A stretch of 64,000 nt of DNA from Panopea generosa (lineage: Eukaryota; Mollusca; Bivalvia; Adapedonta; Hiatellidae), in the NCBI GenBank assembly GCA_029582155.1, contig CM055903.1, positions 40,221,353 to 40,285,352 of the forward strand. The letters run 5' to 3'. Shown piece by piece: positions 58,730 through 64,000 of this stretch. A model generated the notes under the pieces. That model ran no database searches, was not told the origin of the DNA, and saw only the letters and a program-made list of their open reading frames with translations. Position 1 is the stretch's first letter. The number at the start of each line of letters is the position of its first letter. A program made the position numbers and the translations under genes.

Positions 58730-60073
58730 TTAATGGATATCTCCGCTCTTATTAGTGACCCTTGGATGCTGTCCACTAACCAGGGAAAATGCCCTCTTAA
58801 CATTGTTCCATTTCTGTAGAAAAAACGTATAGTTATTCTCACACTCACGAACTTTGTCAAGGTAATAATTTTCGTCCTCAATGCACTTCATAAGGTCTGC
58901 TTGCACCATGCATACATTGTCAAACTGTGCTGCTTCCGCTTTTGTGAGGCTGCGCGCGTCTTCCGCGTCACGTGACTCAAAAAGTCGGATGTCGACAATG
59001 CTGTCGTCTTCAAATGTTCTTATATTGTCATCAAAAAATATATGGTGGACGCTCCTATCGTATGGATCGATAATGTGAGTTTTTGCAGTTGCATGATTGT
59101 ACGAATGGTCAAGCCAAAACTGAATGTCATCTCTGAACCCGGATATGCCGGTTGATTCGGTCAGCATTTCATAAATTGCCCTATCACCTACACAGGTTCG
59201 AGTCACCTTATTTGGATCAGAATCACTAAAAACTTTGAACACGGTAGGCTCGGTGACACTCCTTGTGACGGTTCCTACATTCTCGTTCACGTCCATATGA
59301 ACTGGATTCGGATAACCCGGATGATTTCCCTTCAGTCCGTATTCTAAACTCTTAATAACGTTAGGTCCATCGAGACCGTAAGTTCTGAACACAATAGCAA
59401 AATCACGTTTGGTTCTCGCGAGATGGTTTATACATTTATACACTGCTGGTACTATATAGTTGTATTGCTGTCCGTCCTTGCCAGACATCGTCAGACAGTC
59501 ATGCTTGTCTTTAGTAAAACCGTGTTTCCACTTTAATTGCTCCATATGGGTCTTGAACTGCTTTGAGAATATTTCCCCTATTGAGTTTTGGGTGAAATCA
59601 CCCGTCGCTAACCTTAGCTGGGTTCGCTCGCTTGTGGAATTTTTAACATATTTCTTTTCGAGATATTTGTAAAATGTAATTGTATCCGGAGCTGGTGGTG
59701 TTAAAGTCAGTTCGTCCGAGTACCACTGCCATTCTCCATCCGGGCCTTCCCGGCCCCATGTCACCCCTGTTAAGAAACTGTTCAGGGCCTGTTCCACAGA
59801 CACATTTGTGACGGAGTCCGCCACCAGAACGGTATTCCGAATATCAAAATGCAACACTAGTTTTCTATTATTTTCCTTGGTCTTCTGTGTATTTACGTCG
59901 TTGCTATGTTTGTCCAATATTTCACTAACATGGTCATTTCCGTTTATTTCTTCCTCATCGCTATTGGCACAATTATCCATTTTACTATTTTTACCATCTT
60001 CCCGTGTCTTCAGTCGCTTGGCAGAGTTCACATTTTTGACAAATCCATTCCGTTTAAGATATTCCCTGTACAT
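58730..60073 (-). CDS. Uncharacterised HAD-like protein, single exon, 447 aa
   Basis: Intact 447-codon frame with more G+C than its surroundings. The ATG is fixed by an in-frame TAG ten codons upstream (60,101–60,103). Residues 1–70 are charged and probably disordered (KRLKTRED; acidic patch near 39–43). HAD-like motifs: KLVLHFDIRNT at 71–81 with putative nucleophile D77 but Arg79 where most HAD hydrolases have Asp; FAIVFRTYG at 226–234 (motif II Thr231); HHIFFDDN at 343–350 (motif IV acidic pair D348–D349). It fits a eukaryotic group of uncharacterised HAD-like proteins with an 'HFD.N.T' start; substrate unknown. It is intronless in an intron-rich setting, so it could be an old retrogene or a naturally single-exon gene. 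Whether it is catalytic cannot be told from sequence. Confidence 0.85.
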   Translation of the reverse strand: MYREYLKRNGFVKNVNSAKRLKTREDGKNSKMDNCANSDEEEINGNDHVSEILDKHSNDVNTQKTKENNRKLVLHFDIRNTVLVADSVTNVSVEQALNSFLTGVTWGREGPDGEWQWYSDELTLTPPAPDTITFYKYLEKKYVKNSTSERTQLRLATGDFTQNSIGEIFSKQFKTHMEQLKWKHGFTKDKHDCLTMSGKDGQQYNYIVPAVYKCINHLARTKRDFAIVFRTYGLDGPNVIKSLEYGLKGNHPGYPNPVHMDVNENVGTVTRSVTEPTVFKVFSDSDPNKVTRTCVGDRAIYEMLTESTGISGFRDDIQFWLDHSYNHATAKTHIIDPYDRSVHHIFFDDNIRTFEDDSIVDIRLFESRDAEDARSLTKAEAAQFDNVCMVQADLMKCIEDENYYLDKVRECENNYTFFLQKWNNVKRAFSLVSGQHPRVTNKSGDIH

Positions 60074-60265
60074 TGTTATTATGACCGTGTGTCCATATAA
60101 CTATTGCAATGACGATCTTTAAACGGGTAGAAACATGTGTGAATAGAAGTAGTCAGTAGATATTGATCCGTGTATACCTGATCAGGTAGTCCTATGTACG
60201 TATATGCGGCATTGTATCGGCAATGTTGTACTGGAATTCAATAAGCGAGAGGGCCGTTCGTTCTG

Positions 60266-60273
60266 TATTTATA
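60266..60273 (-). promoter_or_regulatory. Possible TATA box upstream of the HAD-like gene
   Basis: TATAAATA on the minus strand about 190 nt upstream of the ATG, leaving room for a ~160-nt 5' UTR. The assignment rests only on motif and position, and the region is AT-rich. Confidence 0.3.
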
Positions 60274-60525
60274 GTCAATTCAGTTATCGACTAAAATGGG
60301 GGTGTATTCACGTTTTATAGGGGAAGTGGAAACGGACAAATAACTGTTAAATAGTTTAAACATATTTCATAGTCATATAAACACATTACATTTGTGCATA
60401 TAAATCATATACGGTTAATTGAATTATTCATGAATGCAAAAGATTGATATATATATAATACAAATATATCTATTAACACACGACCTTCGCATGACGTACA
60501 GCTTTAATTAAATGCAATTTATTTA

Positions 60526-60562
60526 TTTGTCTGTCTGTCTGTCTGCCTGCCTGCCTGCCTGT

Positions 60563-60656
<94 letters not shown>
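60526..60656. repeat. (TGTC)n(TGCC)n compound microsatellite
   Basis: About 130 bp of TGTC/TGCC tetranucleotides in three blocks, about 250 bp upstream of the putative TATA box of the HAD-like gene. All frames through it are open; none is a gene. Confidence 0.95.
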
Positions 60657-60658
<2 letters not shown>

Positions 60659-60661
60659 ATA

Positions 60662-60864
60662 CAGCAGAACCTCGTTGGCTCGAACACGGATGGCTTGAAC
60701 ACAACACATAGCTCGAGTCACTTACCTGGTCCGGGCTAAATTCCTATTTCAATGTATATACATGTACATGTGTGGTATGATGTTGAACAATACTTGGCTC
60801 GAACAATCTTAACTCGAACTATTTTGTCCTGTCCCGTTCGGTTCGAGCCATCGAAGTTCTACTG
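60662..60864. mobile_element. pogo/Tigger-like MITE, 203 bp
   Basis: Ends CAGCAGAACCTCGTTGGCTC and the inverted GAGCCATCGAAGTTCTACTG, flanked by TA. Internal copies of GGCTCGAAC. Sits directly against the TGYC microsatellite. Confidence 0.75.
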
Positions 60865-61256
60865 TAATACAAAAAAAAATAAACCGAATTTCACTGGTCC
60901 ACACTGGACACATATACACACATACATATATTTATTAACTTTTTTTATATTCATCGTTACATATATAGAGTCTATATAAGTCTTTGGCTTGATATTCAAC
61001 ATTTTTTGTTGGGTTTCTTTTCTTATGTTCTCCTCTATAAATATTAATGGTATATTATGTATTAAACGATATATTAGCTTTTCTACTGTTTATTATGTTG
61101 TGTAATGTACTAGTTATTCATATCACATCATAGGAAACAGCTGAAAAGTATAATATAGTAGTATAGTATTAAACTGGCGCATGTATGTTAGTTTTTCATT
61201 TTATGGGGTCGGAATATCACTGAATCATAAAGTATGAATACATATAGCGTCCTTCG

Positions 61257-61345
61257 CAAGTAAATAGCAACTTTCTCGCTTACACACAAGTAAATAGCAA
61301 CTTTCTCGCTTACACACAGGTAAATAGTAACTTTCTTGCTTACAC
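61257..61345. repeat. ~30-bp tandem array, three copies
   Basis: AAGTAAATAGCAACTTTCTC plus GCTTACACAC, three times, followed by a SINE-like GGGCTCGAACC box. Confidence 0.88.
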
Positions 61346-62104
61346 ATTTTTGACAGAGCTGGGCTCGAACCGACGGCCTTCACATGCTAAATACGTTATC
61401 TTGAAACGATGCAATTGATCAACTTTTTGAGGTTAATCATTTTCATAAAATGATATAATTTCCTCACGAACACCATGTACACAATTAATTAAGACATTAA
61501 ATATACTGTACACGAGGGATACAAACGTATTGTTTTAACTTCAAGAAGAAATTACACTTGGGAAATGAGAAAATAAATTCCCCTGTGACACATGTTTGAA
61601 TTCATGATATACGCTGAGATAAAGTGTCATGAAAAATGTATGTTTGCTACTATATGTAAGGGAGCGATCATTGGATCGCAGTTTGGCCAAATGTTTTAAA
61701 AATAGGCAAACTTACGTTTTGACTGTCACATGAGCTGTAATAAACATTTGGTTTAAGTATGTAACACATTTTAATTTCATTATAATTTGGTTCAGACCAG
61801 AGACATAAGTAATTAATCATTAGTTTAATTGTAATTATATAATTCAATTACATTTCGTTACACTTGAATACATGTTTGATCTCAATTTATTTTATATATC
61901 ACCAAAATATGCAAAAGTAATCGTGATAATCATTTGTTTAAGTTAATATTTATATAAACTATCAATTATATATCCTAACTGTATGGCAGTTCGATATCAG
62001 TGAACTTAAATGAGCTATTTATATCAAAATTCGCATAATTAATTTGCAATATCCCGATGCATTTTGTAAATGTATAACGAGTGCGTGTGTTTTTTGTATT
62101 TAAC

Positions 62105-62315
62105 ATCATTCTTATGTCATCAGAGGATATCAGGCGGTCTTTTAACTTCTGGAAGGTTAACCAGTTCTCGACCACCAGTAACTTATAAAGTTTCCACTTG
62201 AATCAGCGGTGATAGATGAATAACAATGAGACGCTATGTGATATATAAATAATCATGAATAATGTGACCTAGTATTGATAATCTGGGATTGCCGGGGTCG
62301 GCTTGACTGAGTCAA
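62105..62315 (-). mobile_element. tRNA-derived SINE (family 1), diverged
   Basis: GGAAGGTTAACCAGTTCTCG and CCACTTGAATCAGCGGTGA mark the family body; the head has ACTGAGTCAAC. Several deletions. Confidence 0.55.
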
Positions 62316-62694
62316 CTTTGCATAGATTTTATTATTCGTATATGTTTTATTTAAATCAAAGGACCCAATTGAAAAGAAACCTATGTAGCTATCGCAACAA
62401 ACCTCCCCAACAAGGACCATACTATTAAATACCTTGTCATCGGGTATGACTTTAGTAAGGTTAAAAATAGAATACATATAATCTATATTACAATCTATAT
62501 ACTACATCTGAAGGAGTTTTAATATTGTACGGCTTGAATATTGTAATCAAGTGTGTATGTATCGATTTTATTATATTATGTTAACTTAACAAAATTGAAT
62601 AGAATTGTTCACTTCTAATGTTAAGCACCATTTTAAATACATACAGCATATGTATAAATGGTAACTTGTTGTATTATTCATATAGAGCTTTTGG

Positions 62695-62772
62695 AACGAG
62701 CTGGGTTTTAGCCCACGACCGTAGCGTGAGAGATTAGACAGTGCCTTGACCACTCGGCCATGGAAAGCTTGT
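62695..62772 (-). mobile_element. tRNA-like (Leu/Ser-type) SINE head fragment
   Basis: Minus strand: CATGGCCGAGTGGTCAAGGC, later CGTGGGCTAAAACCC. A-box and variable-arm layout of Ser/Leu tRNAs, but the B box has GCTAA in place of GTTCRA and acceptor pairing is poor, so it is taken as a SINE head and not a working tRNA. Confidence 0.45.
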
Positions 62773-63404
62773 CTCTGTGTTCTGATTATGACTTTTTATA
62801 CTCCTTTTTATGAGTAATTAGTAATGATAACTAATAATTAATTAATAAAATAAAAAATAGTAAAACTTACTTTTTGATAATCAAATAGTAAAAGTCGTAT
62901 TATCCTTTCTATGTTAAGCATAATTGATGTTTAAGGCGAGCTCATACATTATTTTAACGTTTGAAGGACTGTTAGAATGTAGTTCAAGCCTTGCTGGCTG
63001 TTGTATTAATTAAGAAATCACATATTTATGGTTAAACCTTTGATTTTTCTGACACTGACGGTTTTATTTAATTTAATCTGCAGAGTGTACTATATTTCGT
63101 GATATTCTTAACAACCTAAGGTTCATGATTTCCTATCACGTTTACTTGCTTATAAATCAAATTAATATATTTGTTTAACAAAGACGGGAACTAGTGTTTG
63201 CAATACGACGACTTCATTGGAAATAAGCGTTCGGGCTTTATGGGCGATACAAGGTTATAACACTATTATGAAGAAGAAGAAGAATATTTTATTGATTTAA
63301 GCTATACATAGTTTCTCATCAAATTACAATGTTGTAATAACATGTAAATAATTAAACACATAAACACATAACAAGTTGAGTAAATAGCATGCACACATTT
63401 TCAT

Positions 63405-63460
63405 ACACACACGCGCACGCACGCACGCAAGCACACACGCACGCATACATACATACACTC
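63405..63460. repeat. CACG/CATA-rich microsatellite
   Basis: ACGCACGCACGCACGCAAGC, then ACACGCACGCATACATACAT; compound simple repeat. Confidence 0.85.
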
Positions 63461-64000
63461 TCGCAACCCACCACACGTATTCGCTCTTACTATCGACATT
63501 TCAATACTCATATCTATTAGATATTGTATAATATACTCAAATTTTCTTTTACATAAAATAATTTTTTTGAGGATGAACACATTTATCAGTTATTTATTAT
63601 GGAACGTTGTTTTACAAATGCTTCGGATATAAATTTGCTTAATTTAACAATTTCCGAATTATTGTTTGATTGAAGAAGATTAATAAACTTAAACATATTT
63701 GGTATACGGATATAATGCTTATGAATATATATGCATGTATATATTTGTATGTATGCGAAGTGTTGCATTGATTGAATACTTCTTTGAGATTAAACACTCA
63801 ATTTATTTAAGTTACCATAGTTTCTATAGTATATTTTATTGTGACTGATAATTAATCTTCTACATTAGATTCTGCCAAAACAATAATATTTGAATTGCAT
63901 TCTCTGATTCTTTATATTTAATAATTTGCAATGCCTCATTTAATTTATAAAGTATCGTTGATAGTTATAGCACTTAGAACAGAACAGAACAGAACATACG

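Larger units (their letters stand above)
60865..64000. other. AT-rich intergenic DNA
   Basis: No coding region seen. Contains the repeat at 61,257, SINE remnants at 62,105 and 62,695, a GAA run near 63,271, a CACG microsatellite, and an (AGAAC)n run at the window end. Confidence 0.5.

Noticed and set aside
60473..60739. Gln-Thr-Asp-Arg or Cys-Leu-Pro-Ala repeat proteins on either strand
   Set aside because: Translation of the TGTC/TGCC microsatellite in several frames.

Overview
The window looks like metazoan, most likely bivalve mollusc, nuclear DNA. It is AT-rich, with small GT–AG exons lost in large introns, many tRNA-derived SINEs and miniature DNA transposons, and several elements shaped like the 'pearl'/tandem-repeat elements known from oysters and clams (tandem core units, GACA/GACG run, terminal hairpin). 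The species cannot be named from this alone.

Main gene: about 60% of the window (6,153–44,359, minus strand) is one contactin-type cell-adhesion gene. I could join 24 coding exons by hand. Every junction is GT–AG and in phase, giving a 1,280-residue protein: signal peptide, C-type lectin-like domain, six Ig domains, four fibronectin III domains and a C-terminal hydrophobic GPI-anchor signal. This is the architecture of arthropod Contactin (lectin + 6 Ig + 4 FN3 + GPI). A splice acceptor 10 nt before the start codon implies at least one untranslated first exon further upstream that I could not place.

Other genes: an intact single-exon gene at 58,730–60,073 (minus) encodes a 447-residue protein with HAD-phosphatase-like motifs but an altered first motif (DxRxT instead of DxDxT). 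A decayed non-LTR retrotransposon (reverse transcriptase C-terminal half) lies at 48.3–49.4 kb, plus strand.

Repeats fill introns and flanks. They include a tRNA-derived SINE family with about 11 copies, at least three further tRNA-derived families, hAT-like and pogo/Tigger-like terminal-inverted-repeat elements, and tandem arrays of 21, 26, 27, 36, 42, ~85, 103/206, ~147, ~155, 168 and ~630 bp.

Region by region (plus-strand coordinates): 1–5.95 kb, AT-rich flank beyond the gene's 3' end; 6.15–44.36 kb, contactin gene; 44.4–48.3 kb, mobile elements; 48.3–49.4 kb, dead LINE; 49.4–58.7 kb, repeat-rich intergenic DNA; 58.7–60.3 kb, HAD-like gene and possible TATA box; 60.5–64 kb, microsatellite, MITE and AT-rich DNA.

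The most notable structures are ~450-bp inverted repeat arms bracketing contactin exons 4–5, a SINE-derived 103-bp tandem array with alternating (206-bp) organisation, a SINE split by two later insertions, and the HAD-like protein with a substituted acid/base residue.
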